Assembly: GCF_002813375.1 (NCBI RefSeq)
Contig: NZ_PHUJ01000003.1
Coordinates: 4,836,001-4,900,000, forward strand
DNA: 64,000 nucleotides
From: Pseudonocardia alni
GTDB taxonomy: Bacteria > Actinomycetota > Actinomycetes > Mycobacteriales > Pseudonocardiaceae
Direction of reading: 5' to 3'
In this document: positions 8,278-16,691 of the stretch, piece by piece
How the letters are laid out: the number at the start of each line of letters is the position of its first letter
Position numbering within the stretch: position 1 is the stretch's first letter
The notes under the pieces: model-generated
Database searches by the model: none
What the model saw: the letters and a program-made list of their open reading frames with translations, nothing else
Told to the model about the DNA's origin: nothing
Translations under genes and position numbers: made by a program

Positions 8278-9339
8278 CCCGCGCCCGGCGAGCACCTCCG
8301 CGAGGTCGAAGTTCACCGGGCGCTCCAGCTGCTCGTAGGTGCACGAGGCAGGATCGCGGTCCGGGCGCCACCGCACGAACTGGGTGGTGTGGCGGAACCG
8401 TGCGCCCTCCATGTAGTCGTAGCGGACCTCGACCACCCGCTCCGGGCGCAGCGGGACGAAGGACAGGTCCTTGCCGGCGTTCCACCGGCTCGTCTCGGAC
8501 TTGCGCGGTGTCCGCTCGCCCTCCAGCTGCTTCGCCCAGGCCCACGGGTGGTCGTCGAAGTCGGTGACCAGCGGCTGCAGCTCGGTCATGAGCTCGCGGC
8601 GCCGCGCCATCGGGAACGCCCCGACGACCCCGACCGACACCAGTACCCCGCGGGCGTCGTGCAGGCCCAGCAGCAGCGACCCGACGGCGTCCGGGCCGGA
8701 CTTGTGCACCCGGTAACCGGCGACGACGCAGTCCGCGGTCCGCTCGTGCTTCACCTTGGTCATGACGCGCTTGTCGGGCTGGTAAGTCCCGGCCGGGTCC
8801 TTCGCGATGAGCCCGTCGAGCCCGGCGCCCTCGAACTTCTCGAACCAGCGGCGTGCGGTGGCGGTGTCGTCGGTGACCGGGGTGAGGTGCACCGGCGGGG
8901 CGACGCCGGCGAACGCCTCCTCCAGCAGCGCGCGGCGCTCGGCGAACGGGCGCGCGGTGAGGTCGTCGTCGGCGAGCGCCAGCAGGTCGAAGGCCACGAA
9001 CGACGCCGGCGTCTCGGTCGAGAGCAGCGTCACCCGGCTGGCCGCGGGGTGGATCCGCTGCTGGAGCGCCTCGAAGTCCAGTGCGTTCCCGGAGGCGACG
9101 ACGAGCTCCCCGTCGACGACCGCGCGCGGGGGGAAGTGCGCCTTCACCGCCTCGACGACCTCGGGGAAGTAGCGGGTCATCGGCTTCTCGTTGCGGGAGC
9201 CGATCTCCACCTCGTCGCCGTCGCGGAAGACGATCGAGCGGAAGCCGTCCCACTTGGGCTCGTAGAGCCTGCCCTCGGGGATCGACGGGGCGGGCTTGGC
9301 CAGCATCGGCTTCACCGGGGGCATCACGGGCAGGTCCAC
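8275..9339 (-). CDS. ligC: ATP-dependent DNA ligase, LigC type
   Basis: Seals DNA nicks using ATP. The 354 residues contain the adenylation motif YEPKWDGFR, with the AMP-accepting Lys29. The other nucleotidyltransferase motifs follow (GSRNEKPMTRYFPE, VVDGELVV, FVAFDLLA, DGLIAKD, VMTKVKHERTADCVV), then an OB-fold tail. This compact two-domain layout matches the actinobacterial LigC ligases, which act in base-excision repair or as back-up end-joining ligases with stand-alone polymerase-domain proteins. The start is GTG at 9339, with GGAGGA about 11 bases upstream; an ATG at 9324 is an alternative. A LigD-polymerase-like gene lies nearby. No Ku gene is in the window. Confidence 0.9.
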   Translation of the reverse strand: MDLPVMPPVKPMLAKPAPSIPEGRLYEPKWDGFRSIVFRDGDEVEIGSRNEKPMTRYFPEVVEAVKAHFPPRAVVDGELVVASGNALDFEALQQRIHPAASRVTLLSTETPASFVAFDLLALADDDLTARPFAERRALLEEAFAGVAPPVHLTPVTDDTATARRWFEKFEGAGLDGLIAKDPAGTYQPDKRVMTKVKHERTADCVVAGYRVHKSGPDAVGSLLLGLHDARGVLVSVGVVGAFPMARRRELMTELQPLVTDFDDHPWAWAKQLEGERTPRKSETSRWNAGKDLSFVPLRPERVVEVRYDYMEGARFRHTTQFVRWRPDRDPASCTYEQLERPVNFDLAEVLAGRG

Positions 9340-9415
9340 GGCGGACGAGTCTCCTCCCGATCGTCGGCGCGAGCATCCCGGCTCGCCCGTCCGAGGGGAG
9401 ACCGGCCGGGTGCGC

Positions 9416-9421
9416 CAGACT
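9416..9421 (+). promoter_or_regulatory. Candidate -10 box, leaderless mug transcript
   Basis: CAGACT ends seven bases before the GTG start of the mug-like gene, and no Shine-Dalgarno sequence intervenes. This spacing would place the transcription start at or next to the start codon. The same arrangement recurs at other genes in the window. Confidence 0.4.
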
Positions 9422-9428
9422 GATCGGT

Positions 9429-10013
9429 GTGGGACGACTGCCCGACCGGGAGGCGCTGGAGCGGGCGCGGGACGCGACGATCGACGACGTCCTGCCCGGG
9501 CCCGGCGACCCGCCGCTGCGGGTGCTGTTCTGCGGCATCAACCCCGGCCTGCTGTCGGCGGCGACCGGGCACCACTTCGCCCGCCCCGGCAACCGGTTCT
9601 GGCCGGTGCTGCACGGGGCCGGGTTCACCCCGCGCCTGCTGGCACCGGCCGAGCAGGGCGAGCTGGCGCGGCTCGGGCTCGGCATCACGAACATGGCGCC
9701 CCGGGCCACCGCGCGGGCCGACGAGCTGTCCGACGACGAGGTCGTCGCCGGCGGGGAGCGGCTGCGCGCGCTGGTCGCGGCGCGGGCGCCGGGGTGGCTG
9801 GCCGTCGTCGGGATCGGGGCCTACCGGACCGCGTTCGGGCGGCGCGACGCGGCGGTGGGGGAGCAGCCCGACCGGCTGGGGACGACCGGGATCTGGGTGC
9901 TGCCGAACCCCTCGGGGCTCAACGCGCACTGGTCGCGCGCGGCGATGGTCGCCGAGTTCGCGCGGCTGCGGGCCCGCGCCCGGGAGCAGGGGCCGGGCCA
10001 GGTGTACTGCTAG
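9429..10013 (+). CDS. mug: G/U mismatch-specific uracil-DNA glycosylase (Mug family)
   Basis: Removes uracil or ethenocytosine opposite guanine, starting base-excision repair. The 194-residue protein has the Mug motif 1 GINPG (36-40), where Asn is the catalytic residue of the family, and motif 2 NPSGLNAHW near the C terminus. HHFARPGNRFWPVLHGAGF is characteristic of Mug/TDG. The start is GTG at 9429 with no ribosome site but a -10-like hexamer seven bases before it. The gene is divergent from ligC and its TAG stop overlaps the TAG stop of a small convergent gene. Together with the ligase and polymerase genes it forms a repair cluster. Confidence 0.88.
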   Translation: MGRLPDREALERARDATIDDVLPGPGDPPLRVLFCGINPGLLSAATGHHFARPGNRFWPVLHGAGFTPRLLAPAEQGELARLGLGITNMAPRATARADELSDDEVVAGGERLRALVAARAPGWLAVVGIGAYRTAFGRRDAAVGEQPDRLGTTGIWVLPNPSGLNAHWSRAAMVAEFARLRARAREQGPGQVYC

Positions 10014-10186
10014 GACTCCGGGGTCGTCGCGCGCAGGAACAGCCCGAGCGCCAGGCCGACGGCGAGGAAGACCAGCAGCCACCACCACGTGCCGGACAGC
10101 ACCCACACGGCGGACCCGACGGCGAGACCACCGCCGATCCCGTACCCGAGGCGGTTCAACCCGTCCTTACGTGGCCCGTCGTCCAT
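10010..10186 (-). CDS. Small membrane protein of unknown function
   Basis: A 58-residue reading frame beginning MDDGPRKDGLNRLGYGIGGG, with two hydrophobic stretches (GIGGGLAVGSAVWVLSG and WWWLLVFLAVGLALGLFL) and a short polar tail. This suggests a two-pass membrane peptide. The ATG is at 10186, 11 bp after the stop of the LigD-like polymerase gene, so the two are probably co-transcribed. Its stop overlaps that of mug tail-to-tail. I do not recognise a family; a reading with the upstream longer frame would start inside the polymerase gene and is unlikely. Confidence 0.55.
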   Translation of the reverse strand: MDDGPRKDGLNRLGYGIGGGLAVGSAVWVLSGTWWWLLVFLAVGLALGLFLRATTPES

Positions 10187-10197
10187 GGGCGCCGAGC

Positions 10198-11178
10198 CTA
10201 GCGGCCGTCTCCGTCGAGATCGGGCAGATCGGGCGTCTCCGCACCGTCGCGCTCGTCGCGGTCGGCCCACTCCAGCAGCGGCTCGATGCCGAACACGGCC
10301 TCGTCGATGCCGGCGTGCAGGTCGCCCAGCTCGGCGTAGCGGGCCGGGACGGTGGCGATCGTGAAGTCCCGGGGCTCGCAGTCGTCGATCTCGTCCCAGG
10401 CCACCGGGGCCGACACCCGCGCGTCGGGGGTGCCGCGCACCGAGTAGGCGCAGGCGATCGTGTGGTCGCGGGCGTTCTGGTTGTAGTCGACGAAGACCGT
10501 CGCCGGGTCGCGGTCCTTGCGCCACCAGGACAGGTCGACGCGGTCGCAGCGACGCTCCACCTCGCGGGCGAACGCGTGCGCGGCGCGGCGGACGTCGGCG
10601 AACCCGTGGTCCGGCGGGATGCGCACGTAGACGTGCAGTCCGGAGCCGCCGGAGGTCTTCGGGAACCCGGTCGCGCCCAGCTCGTCGAGCACCTCGTGCA
10701 CCACGCCGGCGACGCGGCGGACATCGGCCCAGGACGCGTCGGGCATCGGGTCCAGGTCGATGCGCCACTCGTCGGGGGACTCGACGTCGGCGGCGCGGGA
10801 GTTCCAGGGGTGGAACTCGACGGTGGACATCTGCACCGCCCAGACGACGTCGGCCGGGTGGGCGACGCACAGCTCGTCGGCGGTGCGGTTGTACCGCGGG
10901 AAGGTCACGCGGACGGTGCGGACCCAGTCGGGGGCGCCGCGCGGCAGCCGTTTCTGGTGCACCTTCTCCCCGGTGACACCGGTGGGGAAGCGGTGCAGCA
11001 TGCACGGCCGGTCGCGCAGCGCGCGGACGACGCCGTCGCCGACGGCGGTGTAGTACGCGGCGAGGTCCCGCTTGGTCTCGCCCCGCTCCGGGAAGTAGAC
11101 GCGGTCGGGGCTGGACAGCCGCACCACGCGGTCGCCGATCGTCAGCTCGACCGGCTCACCCGCACCGCGCGCGGCCAC
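10198..11178 (-). CDS. Stand-alone LigD-type DNA polymerase/primase domain protein
   Basis: Archaeo-eukaryotic-primase-like polymerase used in actinobacterial end joining and gap filling (the PolD/LigD polymerase family). The 326-residue length is right for the lone domain. Visible hallmarks are the metal-binding DLDP within EWRIDLDPMPD, the nucleotide-binding TSGGSGLHVYVRI, and VFVDYNQNARDHTIACAYSVR with its conserved Asp. There is no fused ligase or nuclease domain. The start is GTG at 11178. It lies near ligC and mug, which fits a cooperative break- or gap-repair function; M. smegmatis PolD1 with LigC is a known pairing. The partner assignment is inference. Confidence 0.88.
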   Translation of the reverse strand: MAARGAGEPVELTIGDRVVRLSSPDRVYFPERGETKRDLAAYYTAVGDGVVRALRDRPCMLHRFPTGVTGEKVHQKRLPRGAPDWVRTVRVTFPRYNRTADELCVAHPADVVWAVQMSTVEFHPWNSRAADVESPDEWRIDLDPMPDASWADVRRVAGVVHEVLDELGATGFPKTSGGSGLHVYVRIPPDHGFADVRRAAHAFAREVERRCDRVDLSWWRKDRDPATVFVDYNQNARDHTIACAYSVRGTPDARVSAPVAWDEIDDCEPRDFTIATVPARYAELGDLHAGIDEAVFGIEPLLEWADRDERDGAETPDLPDLDGDGR

Positions 11179-11187
11179 CCGACGGGG

Positions 11188-11475
11188 TCAGAGTCGGCGA
11201 CGCCGCTGGTAGACCGGGAGCGCGACCGCACCGATCAGGCAGACGACGGCGGGCACGGCCGAGAAGAGGAACTCGGTCCAGCTGGTCGGGTGGCCGATCG
11301 TGAACAGCAGCAGCGCGATGCCGGCGACGGCGGCCGCGATCGGCAGACCCTTGGAGAAGTTCTGGTGCCAGCCCCAGTCGACCGACGGCTCGTCGGCCGG
11401 GTCGACCCCGGACGCAACCGCGATCTCGCGGGTCTTGCTGGTCGTTGCGCTGTGCGCCACTGCCTTGCTGGCCAC
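11188..11475 (-). CDS. DUF2631 membrane protein
   Basis: A 95-residue actinobacterial protein with the family signature SGVDPADEPSVDWGWHQNFSKGLP followed by two hydrophobic segments and a basic tail (PVYQRRRRL). Function is unknown. DUF2631 genes are commonly found beside dxr in this phylum, as here. The GTG at 11475 has AGGAGG seven bases upstream, which decides the start over longer frame readings. It is divergent from dxr with a 70-bp gap. Confidence 0.8.
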   Translation of the reverse strand: MASKAVAHSATTSKTREIAVASGVDPADEPSVDWGWHQNFSKGLPIAAAVAGIALLLFTIGHPTSWTEFLFSAVPAVVCLIGAVALPVYQRRRRL

Positions 11476-11545
11476 CGTGTGTCCTCCTGCTCCGGCTCCG
11501 TGCGGGGTCATCGTCGCACAGCTCGCGGGCCGAGGATGATGTGCG

Positions 11546-12694
11546 GTGATGAAGTCACTCGTCGTGTTGGGCAGCACCGGGTCGATCGGCACCCAGGCCC
11601 TGGACGTGATCACCCGCGCCGGCGGGTTCACGGTGTCCGGGCTGGCCGCGGGCGGATCGGACGTGGACCTGCTGGTGTCCCAGGTCCGCACGCACCGCGT
11701 CGGGCGGGTCGCGGTCGCGTCCGCCGCGGCGGCGGTGCGGCTGCGGGAGGAGCTGCCCGGCGTCGAGGTGCTCGACGGCCCGGACGCCGCGACCGAGCTG
11801 GTCACCGCCTGCGGCGCCGACATCGTCCTGAACGGCATCACCGGCTCCCGCGGCCTCGGCCCGACCCTGGCCGCGCTCGCCACCGGTGCCCGGCTCGCGC
11901 TGGCGAACAAGGAGTCGCTGGTCGCGGGCGGCCCGCTGGTGTCCGCGGCGGCCGCGCCGGGGCAGATCGTGCCCGTGGACTCCGAGCACTCCGCGCTCGC
12001 GCAGTGCCTGCGCGGTGGACGGGAGTCCGAGGTCGACCGGCTGGTCCTCACCGCCTCGGGCGGCCCGTTCCGCGGCCGGTCGCGCGCGTCGATGCGGGAC
12101 GTGACCGTCGAGCAGGCCCTGAAGCACCCGACCTGGGACATGGGCCCGGTCATCACGATCAACTCGGCGACGCTGGTGAACAAGGGCCTCGAGGTGATCG
12201 AGGCGCACCTGCTGTTCGGGGTGCCCTACGACCGCATCGACGTCACCGTGCACCCGCAGTCGATCGTGCACTCGATGGTCACCTTCACCGACGGCTCGAC
12301 GATCGCCCAGGCGTCGCCGCCGGACATGCGGCTGCCCATCGCGCTGGCGCTCGGCTGGCCGGACCGGATCGCCGGCGCCTCGGCGCCGTGCCGCTGGGAC
12401 ACCGCGCAGAGCTGGACCTTCGAACCCCTCGACGACGACGCGTTCCCCGGCGTGCGGCTGGCCCGTGCCGCCGGCACCGCGGGCGGCTGCCTCCCGGCCG
12501 TGCTCAACGCCGCCAACGAGGAGCTGGTCGAGGCGTTCGTCGCGGGGACCATCGGCTACACCGGGATCACCGACCTGCTCGGCGAGGTGCTGGAGGCCGC
12601 CGACGCCTGGACGGGTGACCCGGCTACCGTGGACGACGTGCTGGCTGCGGAGGACTGGGCGCGGGCCCACGCGCGTGAGAAGGCGGCGTCGTGA
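11546..12694 (+). CDS. dxr: 1-deoxy-D-xylulose 5-phosphate reductoisomerase
   Basis: Second step of the MEP isoprenoid pathway: NADPH-dependent rearrangement and reduction of DXP to MEP. The 382 residues show the NADPH fold GSTGSIGTQALDVI at the N terminus. The family motifs ALANKESLVAGG, VPVDSEHSALAQCL (metal and substrate ligands), TASGGPFRG and HPTWDMGPVITINSATLVNKGLEVIEAH follow. GTG at 11546 and ATG at 11549 are adjacent; the GAGGA upstream is better spaced for GTG. The stop overlaps the GTG of rip. ispG of the same pathway lies three genes downstream. Confidence 0.96.
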   Translation: MMKSLVVLGSTGSIGTQALDVITRAGGFTVSGLAAGGSDVDLLVSQVRTHRVGRVAVASAAAAVRLREELPGVEVLDGPDAATELVTACGADIVLNGITGSRGLGPTLAALATGARLALANKESLVAGGPLVSAAAAPGQIVPVDSEHSALAQCLRGGRESEVDRLVLTASGGPFRGRSRASMRDVTVEQALKHPTWDMGPVITINSATLVNKGLEVIEAHLLFGVPYDRIDVTVHPQSIVHSMVTFTDGSTIAQASPPDMRLPIALALGWPDRIAGASAPCRWDTAQSWTFEPLDDDAFPGVRLARAAGTAGGCLPAVLNAANEELVEAFVAGTIGYTGITDLLGEVLEAADAWTGDPATVDDVLAAEDWARAHAREKAAS

Positions 12695-14010
12695 CCGTCG
12701 TCTGGACGATCGTGGGGATCGCGATCTTCTTCGTCGGGCTCCTGGTGTCGATCGCCTGGCACGAGCTCGGCCACTTCACCACGGCCCGCTGGTTCGGCAT
12801 CAAGGTGCCGGAGTTCATGGTCGGCTTCGGCCGCACCCTCTGGTCGGTGCGCCGCGGCGAGACCGAGTACGGCATCAAGATGATCCCGCTGGGCGGCTAC
12901 GTCCGGATGATCGGGATGCTGCCCCCCGCGAAGGGCGGGACGCTGGGCCGCAGCCGTCGCACCGGTCCCTTCCAGGGGCTGATGGACGACGCGCGGCGCC
13001 AGAGCCAGGCCGACGTGCTCCCGCAGGACGCGGACCGGCAGTTCTGGACCCGGTCGCCGTGGAAGCGGATCGTCGTCATGTTCGCCGGGCCGTTCATGAA
13101 CCTGATCCTGGCGATCGCGCTGTTCTTCGTGACGTTCATGGGCGTCGGCATGGTCGCGCCGACCACCCAGATCGCCGCGCTCGAGGAGTGCGTGCTCCCG
13201 GCGGTGGCGGTGCAGGGCCAGGCCCCGGAGAAGTGCCCGGCCGGGGCGCCGCTGGCGCCCGCGCTGGCCGCGGGTGTCCAGCCCGACGACCGCATCGTCG
13301 AGGTCGGCGGGCAGCAGTTCGGGCCGGACGACGGCATGGCGGTGCAGGACGCGATCCGCGCGTCGTCGGGGCCGACCCCGATCGTCGTGGAGCGCGGCGA
13401 CCGGCGGATCCCGCTGACCGTGGACGTCATCCCCAACACCCTGCCGGACCGGAACTCCTCGGACCCGCAGGCCACCGTGACCGCGGGCTACCTGGGGGTC
13501 CTGCTCAACACCAGCTACCAGCCGCTGACGGCGGGGGAGACCGTCGCGCAGATCGGCGACGGGGTGGCCCGCACCGCAGAGGCCGTCGTCGCGATCCCGG
13601 CGCGTATCCCGGCGCTGTTCGGCGCCGCTTTCCTCGGCGAGGAGCGCGGGCAGGACAGCCCGATGGGCGTCGTCGGCGTCTCCCGGATCGGCGGCGAGAT
13701 CCTCGCTCAGCAGGACGTGCCCTGGCAGCAGGACGTGGCGTTGTTCCTGAACATGCTCGCCGCGGTGAACCTGTCGCTGTTCCTGCTCAACCTGCTCCCG
13801 GTCCCGCCGCTGGACGGCGGCCAGATCGTCCCGGCGATCTGGGAGGCGATCAAGCGCAACACAGCGAAGCTGCTCGGACGCCCCGACCCCGGGCCGGTCG
13901 ACGCGGCCAAGCTCCTGCCCGTCGCCTACGTCTTCGTGATCGTCTTCCTGGGGTTCTCGGTCATGGTCGCGATCGCCGACATCGTCAACCCGGTGCGGCT
14001 GTTCGGGTGA
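12691..14010 (+). CDS. rip: Site-2 zinc metalloprotease, Rip1/RseP family
   Basis: Intramembrane protease (M50) that cuts anti-sigma factors and other single-pass proteins. The 439-residue protein has the zinc motif H24-E25-L-G-H28 inside the first membrane helix, a central PDZ region (about residues 190-240, QPDDRIVEVGGQQFG), and the second active-site motif NLLPVPPLDGGQ in a late helix, whose Asp binds zinc. It is coupled to dxr by a GTGA overlap and to the following HAD gene in the same way. The dxr-rip pair is conserved in M. tuberculosis (Rv2870c-Rv2869c). Confidence 0.94.
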   Translation: MTVVWTIVGIAIFFVGLLVSIAWHELGHFTTARWFGIKVPEFMVGFGRTLWSVRRGETEYGIKMIPLGGYVRMIGMLPPAKGGTLGRSRRTGPFQGLMDDARRQSQADVLPQDADRQFWTRSPWKRIVVMFAGPFMNLILAIALFFVTFMGVGMVAPTTQIAALEECVLPAVAVQGQAPEKCPAGAPLAPALAAGVQPDDRIVEVGGQQFGPDDGMAVQDAIRASSGPTPIVVERGDRRIPLTVDVIPNTLPDRNSSDPQATVTAGYLGVLLNTSYQPLTAGETVAQIGDGVARTAEAVVAIPARIPALFGAAFLGEERGQDSPMGVVGVSRIGGEILAQQDVPWQQDVALFLNMLAAVNLSLFLLNLLPVPPLDGGQIVPAIWEAIKRNTAKLLGRPDPGPVDAAKLLPVAYVFVIVFLGFSVMVAIADIVNPVRLFG

Positions 14011-14498
14011 GCGCAGCACCCGAGGGCGCACGCCCGCTGGCGGTCTTCGACATCGACGGCGTCCTCGCCGACGTCTCGCACCGGCTGCACTACCTCGACG
14101 TGCACCGGTGGGAGAAGTTCTTCGCCGCCGCGCACGCCGACCCGCTGCTCGACGAGGGCGCGGACCGGCTGCGCGCGGCCCAGGACGAGCACGACGTCGT
14201 CTACCTGACCGGCCGCCCCGAGCGGAACCGCAGGCTGACCGAGACCTGGCTGAGGGGCTTCGGCCTGCCGACCGGGCCGCTGTTCATGCGCCCCGACGAC
14301 GACCACCGCCCCGCCCGCTACGTCAAGCGCGAGGTCCTGCGGCTGCTCGCCCGCGAGCGGGAGATCGCGATGATCCTCGACGACGACCCCGCCGTCGTGC
14401 GGGTGCTGACCGAGGACGGCTGGCCGGTGGAGCTGGCGACCTGGCTGCCGCACAGCTCGACGCTGCAGGACGCGCAGGAGAACCAGGGCCGCACGTAG
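14007..14498 (+). CDS. HAD-superfamily phosphatase, polynucleotide-kinase-phosphatase-like
   Basis: A 163-residue HAD hydrolase with motif I FDIDGVLAD (nucleophile and acid Asp), motif II VVYLTGRPE, a Lys in YVKREV, and motif IV MILDDDPAVV. The WLRGFGLPTGPLFMRPDDDHRPARYVK region resembles the 3'-phosphatase module of phage T4-type polynucleotide kinases, so a nucleic-acid or nucleotide phosphatase is possible. No kinase domain is attached. The GTG start overlaps the rip stop (GTGA). It sits between rip and ispG, which are neighbours in M. tuberculosis, so it may be a lineage-specific insertion. Its substrate is unknown. Confidence 0.72.
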   Translation: MSAAPEGARPLAVFDIDGVLADVSHRLHYLDVHRWEKFFAAAHADPLLDEGADRLRAAQDEHDVVYLTGRPERNRRLTETWLRGFGLPTGPLFMRPDDDHRPARYVKREVLRLLAREREIAMILDDDPAVVRVLTEDGWPVELATWLPHSSTLQDAQENQGRT

Positions 14499-14553
14499 TG
14501 CCCCTGCTCACCGGGTACGGCGGGTCCTGCGGCGCGGTGGGATAGTGGAGGTC

Positions 14554-15711
14554 GTGAGCGTCTCCCTGGGTATGCCGTCCGCGCCCGCGCCGACCCTGGC
14601 CCCGCGCCGCAGGACGCGGCAGCTGCAGGTCGGCCCGGTCGGTGTCGGATCCGACCACCCGATCTCCGTCCAGTCCATGACGACCACCCTGACCTCCGAC
14701 GTCAACGCGACCCTCCAGCAGATCGCCGAGCTGACCGCGGCCGGCTGCGACATCGTGCGCGTCGCCTGCCCGTCCGCCGACGACGCCGAGGCCCTGCCCG
14801 CGATCGCGCAGAAGTCGCAGATCCCGGTGATCGCCGACATCCACTTCCAGCCCAAGTACGTGTTCGCCGCGATCGAGGCCGGCTGTGCCGCGGTGCGGGT
14901 GAACCCGGGCAACATCCGCAAGTTCGACGACCAGGTCAAGGAGATCGCGCAGGCCGCGAAGGACCACGGCACGCCGATCCGGATCGGGGTCAACGCGGGC
15001 TCGCTCGACAAGCGCCTGATGGAGAAGTACGGCAAGGCGACGCCCGAGGCGCTCGCCGAGTCGGCCATGTGGGAGGCGGGCCTGTTCGCCGAGCACGACT
15101 TCCACGACATCAAGATCTCGGTCAAGCACAACGACCCGGTCGTCATGGTGCGGGCCTACGAGCTGCTCGCCGAGCAGTGCGACTACCCGCTGCACCTGGG
15201 CGTCACCGAGGCCGGGCCCGCGTTCCAGGGCACGATCAAATCGGCCGTGGCGTTCGGGGCGCTGCTGCGCCAGGGCATCGGCGACACCATCCGGGTCTCG
15301 CTGTCCGCGCCGCCGGTCGAGGAGATCAAGGTCGGCCAGCAGATCCTGGAGTCGCTGAACCTGCGCCCGCGCAAGCTGGAGATCGTGTCCTGCCCGTCCT
15401 GCGGTCGCGCCCAGGTCGACGTCTACACCCTCGCCGACGAGGTCACCGCAGGTCTGACCGGCATGGAGGTCCCGCTGCGCGTGGCCGTCATGGGCTGCGT
15501 CGTCAACGGACCCGGCGAGGCCCGCGAGGCCGACCTCGGCGTCGCCTCCGGCAACGGCAAGGGCCAGATCTTCGTCAAGGGCGAGGTCATCAAGACCGTC
15601 CCCGAGCACAAGATCGTGGAGACGCTGATCGAGGAGGCCATGCGGCTCGCCGAGGAGATGGGCGAGAGCGTGGACGGTGCGACGGGTGAACCGCAGGTGA
15701 CCGTCGGCTGA
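14554..15711 (+). CDS. ispG: (E)-4-hydroxy-3-methylbut-2-enyl-diphosphate synthase
   Basis: Penultimate enzyme of the MEP pathway: a 4Fe-4S protein that converts MEcPP to HMBPP. The 385-residue sequence is very close to mycobacterial GcpE, for example SVQSMTTTLTSDVNATLQQI and IRIGVNAGSLDKRLMEKYGKATPEAL. Cluster ligands are in CPSCGRAQVD and GCVVNGPGEA. I chose the GTG at 14554 (MSVSLGMPSAP) because homologues begin at that point; an in-frame GTG at 14545 would add three residues but contains the GGAGG site. It probably continues the dxr-rip transcription unit. Confidence 0.95.
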   Translation: MSVSLGMPSAPAPTLAPRRRTRQLQVGPVGVGSDHPISVQSMTTTLTSDVNATLQQIAELTAAGCDIVRVACPSADDAEALPAIAQKSQIPVIADIHFQPKYVFAAIEAGCAAVRVNPGNIRKFDDQVKEIAQAAKDHGTPIRIGVNAGSLDKRLMEKYGKATPEALAESAMWEAGLFAEHDFHDIKISVKHNDPVVMVRAYELLAEQCDYPLHLGVTEAGPAFQGTIKSAVAFGALLRQGIGDTIRVSLSAPPVEEIKVGQQILESLNLRPRKLEIVSCPSCGRAQVDVYTLADEVTAGLTGMEVPLRVAVMGCVVNGPGEAREADLGVASGNGKGQIFVKGEVIKTVPEHKIVETLIEEAMRLAEEMGESVDGATGEPQVTVG

Positions 15712-15756
15712 GCGAGTGCCGGTACCGGACGGGCGTCGGCGTGGCATCATGAACCC

Positions 15757-16590
15757 GTGCTGAGGGTGGCCGGAGCACGGCTTCTCGACGATCGTCACCG
15801 CTCCGGGGTGCACGACGTGCTCGACGCCGACCCGGTCGCCGCGTGCATGGTCGCCTCCCGTATCGAGGCGGTCGGCCTCGACCCGTGGCGGCTCGGCGGT
15901 GAGCTGTGGTCCCACGGGGCCCCGGCGGACGGTCTGTGCTTCTCCGGGGCGAACCTGGTGCCGCTGCGCGGTGACCGGGCGGCGCTGCGTGCCTTCGCCG
16001 ACCGGGCCCGCCGGGCCGGACGGGTGTGCTCGTCGCTGGTGGGGCGGGCCGAGCTCGTCCTGCCGCTGTGGGAGGACCTCGCACCGGGCTGGGGCCCGGC
16101 CCGGGAGATCCGGCCCGACCAGCCGCTGATGACCCTCGAACGGCCGCCGATGATCGCGCCCGACGCCCGGGTGCGTCCGGTCCGGATCTCCGAACTCGAC
16201 CGCTACCTGCCGGCCGCCGTCGCGATGTTCACCGAGGAGGTCGGCGTCGACCCCCGCGAGGGCGACGGCGGGGCGGGCTACCGGGCCCGGGTCGCCGAGC
16301 TGATCACGTCCGGGCGGGCGTTCGCCCGGTTCCACGACGGTGAGGTCGTGTTCAAGGCCGAGATCGGCGCCCTATCGCGCACCGTCGGCCAGATCCAGGG
16401 GGTCTGGGTGGACCCGGCCTGGCGCGGGCACGGGCTCGGCACGGCCGGGACGTCGGCGGTCGCGGTCGCGCTCGCCGGGATGGGCCGCCGCGCCAGCCTG
16501 TACGTCAACGCCTTCAACGCACCGGCCCGGTCCGCGTACCAGCGGGTCGGGTTCGTGCAGGTCGCGCGGTTCGCCACCGTCCTGTTCTGA
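15757..16590 (+). CDS. DUF4081-GNAT acetyltransferase (Rv2867c-like)
   Basis: A 277-residue protein with an N-terminal DUF4081 region (about residues 1-110, containing VAACMVASRIEAVGLDP and ELWSHG). A C-terminal GNAT fold follows, with acetyl-CoA motif VWVDPAWRGHGLGTAGTSAV and SLYVNAFNAPARSAYQRVGFVQV. The acceptor substrate is unknown. A gene of this architecture follows gcpE/ispG in M. tuberculosis, so linkage to ispG is conserved. The start is GTG with no clear ribosome site; CATCAT lies six bases upstream and could be a -10 box of a leaderless transcript. Confidence 0.85.
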   Translation: MLRVAGARLLDDRHRSGVHDVLDADPVAACMVASRIEAVGLDPWRLGGELWSHGAPADGLCFSGANLVPLRGDRAALRAFADRARRAGRVCSSLVGRAELVLPLWEDLAPGWGPAREIRPDQPLMTLERPPMIAPDARVRPVRISELDRYLPAAVAMFTEEVGVDPREGDGGAGYRARVAELITSGRAFARFHDGEVVFKAEIGALSRTVGQIQGVWVDPAWRGHGLGTAGTSAVAVALAGMGRRASLYVNAFNAPARSAYQRVGFVQVARFATVLF

Positions 16591-16691
16591 GCACGATCGG
16601 GTCGCGGTGCTTGACCGTGCCGCAACGGCACGGTGTCGACTCGGCCGTAGCTGCGGACATCCGCCGCGCCACCACGAGCAGGGAGGTCGTC

